Of a stretch of DNA of 64,000 bases, positions 24,068 through 31,891 are shown piece after piece; position 1 is the stretch's first letter; each line of letters starts with the position of its first letter. Origin of the DNA: Kocuria rosea (lineage in GTDB: Bacteria; Actinomycetota; Actinomycetes; Actinomycetales; Micrococcaceae); NCBI RefSeq assembly GCF_023715525.1, contig NZ_JAMBOG010000014.1, positions 1-64,000 on the forward strand, given 5' to 3'. The notes below the pieces were generated by a model. That model saw only the letters and a list, made by a program, of their open reading frames with translations, did not search any database and was not told the DNA's origin. Both the position numbers and the translations under genes were made by a program.

Positions 24068-25189
24068 CTACTGCGCGAAGCGCTCCGGCCGGAAGGTCTC
24101 GAGCAGGGGGTGCTTCTGGCCGGACAGCACCTCCCCGGCGAGCAGCTCGCCGGCGATCAGGCCCAGCGTGGCGCCCGAGTGCGTGAAGGCCACGAAGCAG
24201 CCCGGGACCTTCTCCAGCTCGCCGAACACCGGCTCGCCGTCGCCCGGGATGGGCTTGTGGCCCAGCTTCCAGTTGCCCGGGGCGAGCCGCGGGTTGCCGG
24301 CGACCAGCGCGGAGGCCTCGTCGAGCAGCTCCTGGACGACCTCCTCGGAGACGGTGAAGGAGCCGTCCTCGTGCTCGACGATCTGCTCCTCGTACCAGTC
24401 GTGGTCCACGGCCAGCGTGCTGCCCGGGTTGGGCCGCACGGCCGCCCGCGGGGTGTTCAGCACCGCCGTGACGCCGTGGTCCACCGGCTCGGTGACGACG
24501 AGCATGGAGACCGGGGACCCGTTGTCGATCACGACCCCGTGCTCGGCCACCACGGACGGGGTCGCCGCCCCGCAGGCCACCACCACGGCGTCGGCGGCGT
24601 GGACGGTGCCGTCCGCGGTGCGCACGCCCGTGGCGCGGCCGCCGGCGGTCTCCACCGAGCACCGCCCGGCCCCGGTGACCAGCTCTCCGCCGCGGGCGGT
24701 GAACTCCTCCATGAGGTGCTCGACCAGGTGGGGCAGGCTGACCCAGCCCTCCCCCGGGTTGAAGACGGCGACGTCCTCCACGGCGGTGGCGTCGATGTTC
24801 GGGGTCACCTCGGCGACCTGCTCGGGCTTGAGCAGCAGGGAGGCGTAGCCGTGGGCGGCCTCGTGCTCGTGGCGGGCCTCGGTGGCGGTCGCCTGCCCGG
24901 GCACGTCCCAGAACAGGCCGCCGTCGAAGCGCAGCCAGTCCCGCCCGGGGTCCTGGGCGAAGAGGGTGCGGTAGCGGTCGACGCCCAGGGTGCGCAGCCG
25001 GTGGTACGGCTCCGACCGGGCACCGGCCGAGTTGAGCCAGGACAGGGACCGGCCGGTGGCCCCGCTGGCGAGCTCCGTCTCGGTGACCAGCGCGACGGAG
25101 GCCCCGCCGCGCAGGAGGTGGACGGCGGTGGAGACGCCGAGGACGCCGCCGCCGAGGACGACGACGTGCTGGGGGTGGGTTGCGGACAC
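24068..25189 (-). CDS. FAD-dependent amine oxidase (DAO family), fructosyl-amino-acid-oxidase-like
   Basis: The 373-residue flavoprotein has the N-terminal dinucleotide motif GGGVLGVSTAVHLL and the family segments SGATGRSLSWLNSAG, NPGEGWVSLPHLVEHL, and near the C-terminus PGDGEPVFGE and FTHSGATLGLIAGELL. The overall pattern resembles bacterial fructosyl-amino-acid oxidases, which cleave Amadori compounds to glucosone, an amino acid and H2O2; D-amino acid or sarcosine-like oxidation is the alternative. Start: the GTG at 25189, with only a weak ribosome site. Last gene of a minus-strand operon with an amino-acid ABC transporter and a Gfo/Idh oxidoreductase, under a LacI regulator. Confidence 0.75.
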   Translation of the reverse strand: MSATHPQHVVVLGGGVLGVSTAVHLLRGGASVALVTETELASGATGRSLSWLNSAGARSEPYHRLRTLGVDRYRTLFAQDPGRDWLRFDGGLFWDVPGQATATEARHEHEAAHGYASLLLKPEQVAEVTPNIDATAVEDVAVFNPGEGWVSLPHLVEHLMEEFTARGGELVTGAGRCSVETAGGRATGVRTADGTVHAADAVVVACGAATPSVVAEHGVVIDNGSPVSMLVVTEPVDHGVTAVLNTPRAAVRPNPGSTLAVDHDWYEEQIVEHEDGSFTVSEEVVQELLDEASALVAGNPRLAPGNWKLGHKPIPGDGEPVFGELEKVPGCFVAFTHSGATLGLIAGELLAGEVLSGQKHPLLETFRPERFAQ

Positions 25190-25251
25190 GGTGCACGCTC
25201 TCTTTCTGTGGGTTCTGGATCGGGGCCCGCCCCGCCGGGGGCGGGCGGAGG

Positions 25252-26298
25252 TCAGTTCAGGCCGTGGACGCGCTCGATGACGCGCAGGACCTCCACGGCG
25301 TCGGCCGGGTCCACGGGCACCGGCCCGTCCCGGCGCAGGCACGCGGCGAGCCGGCGGTAGAAGGCGGGGTAGTCCCCGCGCTCGGCCGGCACGGGGGCCA
25401 GGTCCTCGCCGGCCCCGAGCACCCCCCAGCGGTCCTCGGGCTCGACGCCGTAGCCGGGGTCGGTGGGGGCCGTCCCGGCGTCCAGCGCCGGCTCCTGCCC
25501 GTCCAGGCCCCACTTGGTGTACGCGGCCTCGGAGCCCAGCACGTGGAAGCGGGGGCCGACCTGGGCGGCGAGCCCGTTCATCCACAGCCGGGAGCGGACG
25601 CCGCTCTCGTGCAGGAGGGAGACGAAGGTGTCCTGGTCGGCGTCGGAGACCCCCGGGTCCCCGTGCCGGGCGGCCTCGGCGTGCACGGCCCGGACCGGGC
25701 CGAACAGCTGCAGGGCCTGGTCGACGAGGTGGGCGCCGAGGTCGTGCAGGATCCCGCCCGCCTCGGCGACGGGGGCCTCGTCCTTCCAGGACCCGAAGCC
25801 CTCCGGCATCCACCACTCGAAGCGGGACTCGAAGGTGCGCACGTCGCCGAGCGCGCCGGCCTCGACCAGTTTGCGCAGGGTGAGGAAGTCGGCGTCCCAG
25901 CGGCGGTTCTGGAACACGGTGAGCACCACGCCGGCCGCGGCCGCCCGCCGGACCAGCTCCTCGCCCTGCGCCGCGGTGGGGACGAAGGGCTTGTCCACCA
26001 CCACGTGCAGCCCCCGCTCGATCGCGGCGCCCGCCTGGGCGAAGTGGGTGCCCGGCGGGGTGCCGAGCACCACGAGGTCCAGCTCCAGCTCGCCGGCGTC
26101 GACCAGGGCGAACAGCTCGTCGCCGCTCGCGACGACCCGGGCCCCCGGGTGCTGCCCGGCGGCCCGGGCGGCCCGGCCGGGATCACCGGTGACGACCGCG
26201 TCCAGGGAGTACTGGGGGTCGGCGGCGATCAGGGGCGCGTGGAAGACCCGCCCGGAGACGCCGTAGCCCAGGACCGCGGTGCGGATCGGCGCGGGCAT
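25252..26298 (-). CDS. Gfo/Idh/MocA-family oxidoreductase
   Basis: This 348-residue NAD(P)-dependent enzyme has the N-terminal Rossmann motif VLGYGVSGRVFHAPL, then the GTPPGTH loop and VDKPFVPT, the family's conserved KP segment. The C-terminal alpha/beta domain includes GGILHDLGAHLVDQAL, where the H is a likely catalytic residue. Members reduce or oxidise sugars and sugar-like ketones. Its ATG overlaps the ABC ATPase stop by one base (TGATG), so it is translationally coupled. In this operon it could act on the sugar-derived product of the FAD oxidase. Confidence 0.88.
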   Translation of the reverse strand: MPAPIRTAVLGYGVSGRVFHAPLIAADPQYSLDAVVTGDPGRAARAAGQHPGARVVASGDELFALVDAGELELDLVVLGTPPGTHFAQAGAAIERGLHVVVDKPFVPTAAQGEELVRRAAAAGVVLTVFQNRRWDADFLTLRKLVEAGALGDVRTFESRFEWWMPEGFGSWKDEAPVAEAGGILHDLGAHLVDQALQLFGPVRAVHAEAARHGDPGVSDADQDTFVSLLHESGVRSRLWMNGLAAQVGPRFHVLGSEAAYTKWGLDGQEPALDAGTAPTDPGYGVEPEDRWGVLGAGEDLAPVPAERGDYPAFYRRLAACLRRDGPVPVDPADAVEVLRVIERVHGLN

Positions 26299-27059
26299 CA
26301 GAGCACCTCCGAGAGGAAGCGGCGCAGCCGGTCGCTGCGCGGGTCGTCGAAGATCTGCTCGGGGGTGCCGGCCTCCACGATCTCGCCCTCGTCCATGAAC
26401 ACGACCTGGTCGGCGGCCTTGCGGGCGAAGTTCATCTCGTGGGTGACCACCACCATGGTGATCCCGGTGCGCCCGAGCCCGGCCATGAGGTTGAGCACCC
26501 CCTTGACCAGCTCCGGGTCCAGGGCCGAGGTGGCCTCGTCGAAGAGCATGACCTCCGGCTCCATGGCCAGGGCCCGGGCGATGGCCACCCGCTGCTGCTG
26601 GCCCCCCGACAGGTCCCGGGGCCGGTGGTCGGCGCGCTCGGCCAGCCCCACCTCGGCCAGGTGCTTGCGCGCCAGGGCGCGGGCCTGGGCCTTGGGCAGG
26701 CTGCGGACCCGGGCCGGGGCCAGGGCCACGTTCTCCAGGGCGGTGTGGTCGGGGAAGAGGTTGAAGTGCTGGAAGACCATCCCGATCCGCCGGCGCAGCA
26801 CGTCGGGCTTCACGCCCAGCACGCTCTGCCCGCCCAGCAGCACCTCCCCGCTGCGGGGCTCGTGCAGGCGGTTGATCCCGCGCAGCAGGGTGGACTTGCC
26901 GGACCCGGAGGGGCCGATGATGCAGGTGGTGGTCCCGGCCGGCACGGTCAGGCTCACGTTGCGCAGCACCTCCACCTCCCCGAAGGCCAGGGTGAGGTCG
27001 CGGATCTCCAGGGTGGAGCCGTGGTAGGTCTCCACGGGGGCGGTGGCGGCGGCGGTCAT
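26298..27059 (-). CDS. Polar amino acid ABC transporter, ATP-binding protein
   Basis: The 253-residue ATPase of the GlnQ/HisP type has Walker A GPSGSGKST near 50-58, the Q-loop VFQHFNLFPD, the signature DLSGGQQQR and Walker B VMLFDEATSALD, followed by VVVTHEM. Overlaps the permease stop by four bases (ATGA). It powers uptake through the permease encoded just upstream; the usual second permease of the family is absent, so the channel is probably a homodimer. Confidence 0.92.
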   Translation of the reverse strand: MTAAATAPVETYHGSTLEIRDLTLAFGEVEVLRNVSLTVPAGTTTCIIGPSGSGKSTLLRGINRLHEPRSGEVLLGGQSVLGVKPDVLRRRIGMVFQHFNLFPDHTALENVALAPARVRSLPKAQARALARKHLAEVGLAERADHRPRDLSGGQQQRVAIARALAMEPEVMLFDEATSALDPELVKGVLNLMAGLGRTGITMVVVTHEMNFARKAADQVVFMDEGEIVEAGTPEQIFDDPRSDRLRRFLSEVL

Positions 27060-27865
27060 GCTCTGCTCCCAACGGTCGGTGCGGTCGTTCCAGCGGTCAG
27101 CGGTGCGGCGGCGTCGAGCTCCTCGACTTCCTCCAGCCCGCTGGAGGGGGCCACGGCGCGGCGGCGCCCGGCGCGGAAGCGGTGGTCGAAGTAGTTCACC
27201 AGGTGGGTCAGCGGGACGGTGATGATCAGGTAGAACACCCCGGCCATCACCAGCGGGGAGAGGTTGCCGGTGAGCACCGCCGCGTCCTGGCCCACCCGGA
27301 ACAGCTCGCGCTCGGAGACCAGCAGGCCCAGGAAGTACACCAGGCTGGAGTCCTTCACGATCGCGATGAACTCGTTGACCAGCGCCGGCAGCACCCGGCG
27401 GATCCCCTGCGGGACCACCACCAGGTACATGGCCCGGGAGTAGCTCATGCCCAGGGCCCGGCAGGCCTCCAGCTGGCCCTTGTCCACGCTCTGGATCCCG
27501 GCGCGGAAGATCTCCCCGATGTAGGCGCTGGCGATCAGGGCCAGCGCGGCGATGCCCAGCGGGTACGGGGAGGCCCCGAAGATCGACTGGCTGAACCGGG
27601 CGAAGCCCTGCCCGATCAGCAGGATGGTCAGGATCGCGGGCAGCCCGCGGAAGATGTCGGTGTAGATCCGGGCCGGGACCCGCAGCCAGCGGGTGCGGGA
27701 GATCCCGGCCACGGCCACGACCATGCCCAGCACGAGGCCGATGGCGGTGGCGCACACGGAGATGATGAGGGTGTTGACCAGCCCGACGGTCAGCAGCTGC
27801 GGCAGCACCGCGAGCATCGCGTCGACGTCGAGGAAGGTCTTGGTGATCGTGTCGATCCAGTCCAT
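27056..27865 (-). CDS. Polar amino acid ABC transporter, permease
   Basis: This 269-residue HisM/GlnP-type membrane protein has five helices. The EAA-loop motif EACRALGMSYSRAMYLVVVPQG contacts the ATPase, and YTDIFRGLPAILTILL is a typical early segment. About 35 polar residues extend past the last helix. Lies between the binding protein (76 bases upstream) and the ATPase (overlapping) in the LacI-controlled operon. Confidence 0.92.
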   Translation of the reverse strand: MDWIDTITKTFLDVDAMLAVLPQLLTVGLVNTLIISVCATAIGLVLGMVVAVAGISRTRWLRVPARIYTDIFRGLPAILTILLIGQGFARFSQSIFGASPYPLGIAALALIASAYIGEIFRAGIQSVDKGQLEACRALGMSYSRAMYLVVVPQGIRRVLPALVNEFIAIVKDSSLVYFLGLLVSERELFRVGQDAAVLTGNLSPLVMAGVFYLIITVPLTHLVNYFDHRFRAGRRRAVAPSSGLEEVEELDAAAPLTAGTTAPTVGSRA

Positions 27866-27941
27866 GAGGTGCTCTCAGACGCTCGGAGGAACGGCGGGGA
27901 CGGGGCGGGGGTCCGGCGGCGGGCCGGACCCCCCGGGACCG

Positions 27942-28802
27942 TCAGGAGGTGGGCTCGGCGCCGGCGGTCTGCTCGGCCTCGGGCAGGTACTGGTCGGGCA
28001 TCGGGGAGCCGGGGAACCACTTCTGGTACAGCTCCTTCCAGGTGCCGTCCTCCATCGCCTCGGCGAGGCCCTCGTTGAGGGCGTCGCGCAGGGCGGTGTT
28101 GCCCGGGGCCACCGCGAAGCCGGCGGGGGCGTCGAAGGAGGGGATGTCGGCGGCGCTGACCAGGTCGTACTGCTCGATGTAGGACTTGGCGGCCTCGTAG
28201 TCGAGGAAGTGGGCGTCCACGGCGCCGCTGTTGACGGCGGAGATCGCGGCGTTGTTGTCCGGGAAGCGCACCAGCTCGGTGCCGGTGAAGTTCTTCACCG
28301 CGTAGGCCTCCTGCAGGGTGCCCTGCACCACGCCCAGCCGGCGCCCGGCCAGGTCCTCCACGGATCCGATGCCGGAGTCCTTCGGGGTCACGGCCGAGAG
28401 GTAGCCGGCGAGGTAGCCGTCGGTGAAGTCCACGGTCTGCTTGCGCTCCTCGGTGATGCCGATGGCCGCCACGCCGACGTCGAACTGGCCGTTGGCCACC
28501 GCCGAGAGCAGCCCGGAGAAGTCCTGGCCGGTGAACACGACCTCCTCGATCCCGGCCCGCCCGGCGACGTCGCGGAAGAGCTCGACGTCGAAGCCGGTGA
28601 ACTCCCCGCTCTCGTCGGTGAAGGTGTACGGCTTGGAGTCCCCGAGGCTGGCCACGCGGATGGTGCCCGGGTCGATGAGGTTGTACGGGTTGTCCTGCGC
28701 GGACTCGGCGGCGTCGCTGCCGGCGCACCCCGTGAGGGCCAGCAGGACGGCGCACAGGGCGGCCACGACGGCCAGGAGGCGGGAGGTGGTGCGTCCCATC
28801 AT
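27942..28802 (-). CDS. ABC transporter substrate-binding lipoprotein (SBP_bac_3)
   Basis: The protein has 286 residues. Lipoprotein signal: a positively charged start, a hydrophobic core and the lipobox ALTGC, with the lipidated cysteine near residue 25. The amino-acid-binding fold follows, with [33 protein letters not shown] and the hinge region [11 protein letters not shown]. Start: ATG 28802 (MMGR), seven bases after GGAG; the longer upstream frame covers the operator and is unlikely. First gene of the operon, divergent from lacI. Confidence 0.9.
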   Translation of the reverse strand: MMGRTTSRLLAVVAALCAVLLALTGCAGSDAAESAQDNPYNLIDPGTIRVASLGDSKPYTFTDESGEFTGFDVELFRDVAGRAGIEEVVFTGQDFSGLLSAVANGQFDVGVAAIGITEERKQTVDFTDGYLAGYLSAVTPKDSGIGSVEDLAGRRLGVVQGTLQEAYAVKNFTGTELVRFPDNNAAISAVNSGAVDAHFLDYEAAKSYIEQYDLVSAADIPSFDAPAGFAVAPGNTALRDALNEGLAEAMEDGTWKELYQKWFPGSPMPDQYLPEAEQTAGAEPTS

Positions 28803-28877
28803 GTTGTTGCTCCAATGCTCGGGAGTCGTCGTCGGGACCGGAGGCCCCCGGACTCGCCAGGTCGAGTTCACCTGCTT

Positions 28878-28915
28878 TGAGACCGGTCTCAACCGGCGGG
28901 TTGAGACCGGTCTCA
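28878..28915. promoter_or_regulatory. Two identical LacI-type operators
   Basis: The 14-base perfect palindrome TGAGACCGGTCTCA occurs at 28878-28891 and again at 28902-28915, with centres 24 bases apart. The central CG is characteristic of LacI-family sites. They lie between the ABC operon and the lacI gene, so the regulator should control both. Confidence 0.85.
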
Positions 28916-28928
28916 GAACTGGTATGTT
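28901..28928 (+). promoter_or_regulatory. Promoter of the lacI-type gene
   Basis: TTGAGA (28901-28906) and TATGTT (28923-28928) are 16 bases apart. The -35 box lies inside the second operator, which would make lacI autorepressed. Confidence 0.5.
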
Positions 28929-28983
28929 GAGAGAACTTACGTAGTGATCCGCGCCACGTCAAGAGGTGTCACGAAAGGTTTAC

Positions 28984-30066
28984 ATGAGCCCCGATCCCGC
29001 CCGGCCGCGAGAGGTCACCGTGGCCGACGTCGCCCGGGAGGCGCGCGTCGCCAAGGCCACCGCCGCCCGCGCCCTGGGCGGCTACGGGGCCGTCAGCGAC
29101 GCCGCCCGCTCCCGCGTGCTGGCCGCGGCGGACGCGCTGGGCTACCGGCCCAACGAACTGGCCCGCAGCATGAACACCGGGCGCTCGCACACCATCGGGG
29201 TGGTGGTCGGTGACATCGAGAACCCCTACTTCGGCGTGGCCACCCGGGGGATCTCCGACACCGCCAAGGCCGGGGGCTACGACGTCATCCTGATCAACAC
29301 CGACGAGGAGGTGGAGGCGGAGGTCGACGCGGTGCGCGTGCTGCTGGACAAGCGCGTCGACGGGCTCGTCGTGGCTCCCTGCTCGTCCTGGAGCACCGGC
29401 CACCTCGCCGAGGTGACGGCGTCCGGGCGGCCCCTGGTGCTGCTGGACCGCCGGCTCGACGGCCTCGGGGTCGACGCCGTGGAGGCCGACATGGTGCCCG
29501 CGGCCCGGGAGTGCACGCGCCACCTCGTCGAGGCCGGCCACGAACGGATCGCCTACGTCTCCACGGCGGACGAGCCGGCCGGGGGCTACCGCTTCGGCGC
29601 GCCCCTGCAGGCCTCCCCGGTGACCGACCGCCTCGCGGGCATGGCCGCGGCGCTGGACGAGGCGGGGCTGCCGCGCCGGCCCGAGTACGTCCGCCTCGGC
29701 GCGCGGACCGAGGCGGACGTCCGGCGCGTCACCCGCGAGCTGCTGGAGGCCCCGGAGCCGGTCACCGCCGTCATCGCCTCCGACAGCCTGGTCGGGGTGA
29801 GCGTGCTGACCGCCGTGCGGGAGCTCGGCCTGCGCGTCCCGGAGGACCTGTCCTTCGTCATGTTCGACGACCTGCCGTGGACCACCCTGGTCGACCCGCC
29901 CATCACCGTGGTCGCCCAGCCGACGTTCGACATCGGCACCGCCGCCGCCGCCGTCCTGCTGGAGCGGCTCGAGGGGCACGGGGGCCCGCCGCGCACCCAG
30001 AGCTTCCCGGCCCGCCTGGTGCGGCGCGGGTCCGTAGGCCCCCCGCCGGCCGGGCCCCGCCGGTGA
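28984..30066 (+). CDS. LacI-family transcriptional regulator
   Basis: This 360-residue protein has the N-terminal HTH TVADVAREARVAKATAARALGGYG (residues about 12-35), the hinge helix (YRPNELARSMNTGR) and then the sugar-binding-like effector domain with IGVVVGDIENPYF. Start: ATG 28984 after GAAAGG. Divergent from the amino-acid ABC/Gfo/FAD-oxidase operon, with two perfect operators between them. LacI regulators usually sense sugars, which is odd for an amino acid transporter unless the substrate is a sugar-amino acid conjugate. Confidence 0.92.
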   Translation: MSPDPARPREVTVADVAREARVAKATAARALGGYGAVSDAARSRVLAAADALGYRPNELARSMNTGRSHTIGVVVGDIENPYFGVATRGISDTAKAGGYDVILINTDEEVEAEVDAVRVLLDKRVDGLVVAPCSSWSTGHLAEVTASGRPLVLLDRRLDGLGVDAVEADMVPAARECTRHLVEAGHERIAYVSTADEPAGGYRFGAPLQASPVTDRLAGMAAALDEAGLPRRPEYVRLGARTEADVRRVTRELLEAPEPVTAVIASDSLVGVSVLTAVRELGLRVPEDLSFVMFDDLPWTTLVDPPITVVAQPTFDIGTAAAAVLLERLEGHGGPPRTQSFPARLVRRGSVGPPPAGPRR

Positions 30067-30129
30067 CGCCCCGCCCGTGACGCCCCGGCGGTGAGGCGCC
30101 GCCGGCGAGGAGGGCGGCGCGCGGCCCGC

Positions 30130-30549
30130 TCAGGCCGCGGACTGCCGGTACGCCGCCCAGCCGCCGTGGGCGGTGATGTCCTCGGCCCCCTCGACGGCGT
30201 AGGGCTCCACGAGGAACCCGGGCAGCCCGCGGCCGTCGGCGAGGGCGACCTTGCCGATGGCCATGGGGGCGGGCAGCCCGGCCACGAACGCCCCGAAGGC
30301 GGCAGGGGCCAGCGCCCAGACCTCCACGGCCAGGGCTGCCCCGCCGTCCGGGGCGCGGACCACGCCCGGCTTGGGCGGCACGGTGTCCAGGGCGAACATG
30401 CGGTACTCGGCGGCCGTGGTGGTGGCCTGCACGAACCGGGCGGACAGCGCGAGCAGCTGGGCGTTGAGCGGCTGGCCGCGCAGGTGCGCGCCCGCGACCA
30501 CGAGCAGCACCTCCGCGGCCCCTGCGCGGGCGGGGGGTTCAGCAGTCAC
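30130..30549 (-). CDS. Allophanate hydrolase C-terminal domain protein (separate gene)
   Basis: The 139-residue protein matches the C-terminal domain of allophanate hydrolase (AtzF): VVAGAHLRGQPLNAQL, FVQATTTAAEYRMFAL, MAIGKVALADGRGLPGFLVE and the diagnostic AEDITAHGGWAAYR ending. In most bacteria this domain is fused to the amidase. Here it is a separate gene whose GTG overlaps the amidase stop by 11 bases and has a good GGGAGGGC ribosome site, so this looks like a genuine split and not a sequencing frameshift. It completes conversion of allophanate to ammonium and CO2 with the upstream amidase. Confidence 0.85.
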   Translation of the reverse strand: MTAEPPARAGAAEVLLVVAGAHLRGQPLNAQLLALSARFVQATTTAAEYRMFALDTVPPKPGVVRAPDGGAALAVEVWALAPAAFGAFVAGLPAPMAIGKVALADGRGLPGFLVEPYAVEGAEDITAHGGWAAYRQSAA

Positions 30550-31891
30550 CGAAGCCGCCCTCCCGCGCCACGTCGACCAGCCGGTCGTCCTCGAACGTGC
30601 CGCCGACCAGCTGGACGCCGAACGGCAGGCCGTCCACCCGCCCGGCGGGCACCGCGAGCGCGCTGAGGTCCAGCAGGTTCACGAAGTTCGTGAACCGTCC
30701 CATCCGGCTGTTGGCGCCCACGGGGTCGGCCTCGACCTCGGCCAGGGTGGGGTGGAACGTGGTGGTGGGCAGCACGAGCGCGTCGACGGTGGCGAACACC
30801 GAGCGGGCCCGGCGGGTGCAGCCGTCCAGGAACTCCTGGTCGGCGAACACCCGGTGGGCGGGGATCTGCCCGGCCGCGGCGATGATTCGCCCGACGGTGG
30901 GGTCCACCGCGTCCCGGTGGGCGTCGACGAACGCGCCCACGGCCGTGTACCGCTCGGCGACGAACGCGCCGTCGTAGAGCAGGGACGCGGCGGCGAGGAA
31001 CGGCTCGACGTCGACGGGCACCGCCCGGAAGCCCCGCTGCTCGAACTGGCGCACGGCCCCCGCGTACGCCTCGGCCCAGCCGGGGGCGAGCTCCCCGAGC
31101 TGCTCGGCGGGGGCGTAGCCGACGACGCGGTCGAGACCGGCCGGCCGCAGCGGGGCGCTGGCCCGGGAGCGGGCGTCGCCGTCGTCGATCCCCGCCATGA
31201 CGGAGGCGGCGAGGCGGGCCAGGCCGAGGTCCCGGGACATGGTGGTCACCACGTCCTGGGTGCGGCAGGCGGGCACGACCCCGGTGGAGGGCACGACGCC
31301 CTTGGTGGGCTTGACCCCGTACAGCCCGTGCAGGGCCGCGGGCACCCGGCCGGAGCCGGCGGTGTCGGTGCCGAGGGCGAAGTCCACGAACCCGAGGGCC
31401 ACGGCCACCCCGGAGCCGCTGCTGGACCCGCCGGAGATCCGGGCGGGGTCCTCGGCGTGCCGGACGGCGCCGTAGGGGCTGCGGGTGCCCACGAGCCCGG
31501 TGGCGAACTGGTCCAGGTTGGTGCTGCCCATGACCACCGCGCCCGCCTGCTTGAGCCGGCGCACCACGGCGGCGTCCTGCGCCGGCTCGTAGCCGAACGC
31601 GGGGCACGCGGCGGTCGTGGGCAGGCCGGCCACGTCGATGTTGTTCTTCACCGCGAACAGGGTCCCGGCCAGGGGCAGGTGCTCGCCGGCGGCGCGGGCG
31701 GCGAGGGCGCGGGCGACGTCCCCGGCCACGTCCTGCGGGGGGCGCAGCCCGATCCAGACCTCGGGCCGGTCCGCCTCCTCGACCAGCCGGTAGCGCTCGG
31801 CCACCAGCTCGGCGGCCTCGCGCGCCGCCGCGGTCGCCGGTGCGCCCGCCGGTGCGCCCGCCGGTGCGCTCGTCGCTGCTGTCGTCGTCAT
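30539..31891 (-). CDS. atzF: Allophanate hydrolase, amidase subunit
   Basis: The 450-residue amidase-signature enzyme has the catalytic lysine K82 in FAVKNNID, the glycine/serine motif GGSSSGSG (154-161) and the nucleophile S180 in DTAGSGR, which together make the Ser-Ser-Lys triad. About 25 Ala/Pro-rich residues open the protein. It hydrolyses allophanate made by the carboxylase encoded just upstream; its ATG overlaps that gene's stop (ATGA). The C-terminal domain normally fused to it is encoded by the next gene. Confidence 0.88.
   Translation of the reverse strand: MTTTAATSAPAGAPAGAPATAAAREAAELVAERYRLVEEADRPEVWIGLRPPQDVAGDVARALAARAAGEHLPLAGTLFAVKNNIDVAGLPTTAACPAFGYEPAQDAAVVRRLKQAGAVVMGSTNLDQFATGLVGTRSPYGAVRHAEDPARISGGSSSGSGVAVALGFVDFALGTDTAGSGRVPAALHGLYGVKPTKGVVPSTGVVPACRTQDVVTTMSRDLGLARLAASVMAGIDDGDARSRASAPLRPAGLDRVVGYAPAEQLGELAPGWAEAYAGAVRQFEQRGFRAVPVDVEPFLAAASLLYDGAFVAERYTAVGAFVDAHRDAVDPTVGRIIAAAGQIPAHRVFADQEFLDGCTRRARSVFATVDALVLPTTTFHPTLAEVEADPVGANSRMGRFTNFVNLLDLSALAVPAGRVDGLPFGVQLVGGTFEDDRLVDVAREGGFGDC

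Noticed and set aside
30539-31891. Split allophanate hydrolase as a sequencing frameshift
   Set aside because: The downstream piece has its own GTG with a strong ribosome site and an 11-base overlap, so a real gene split is more likely, although not proven.
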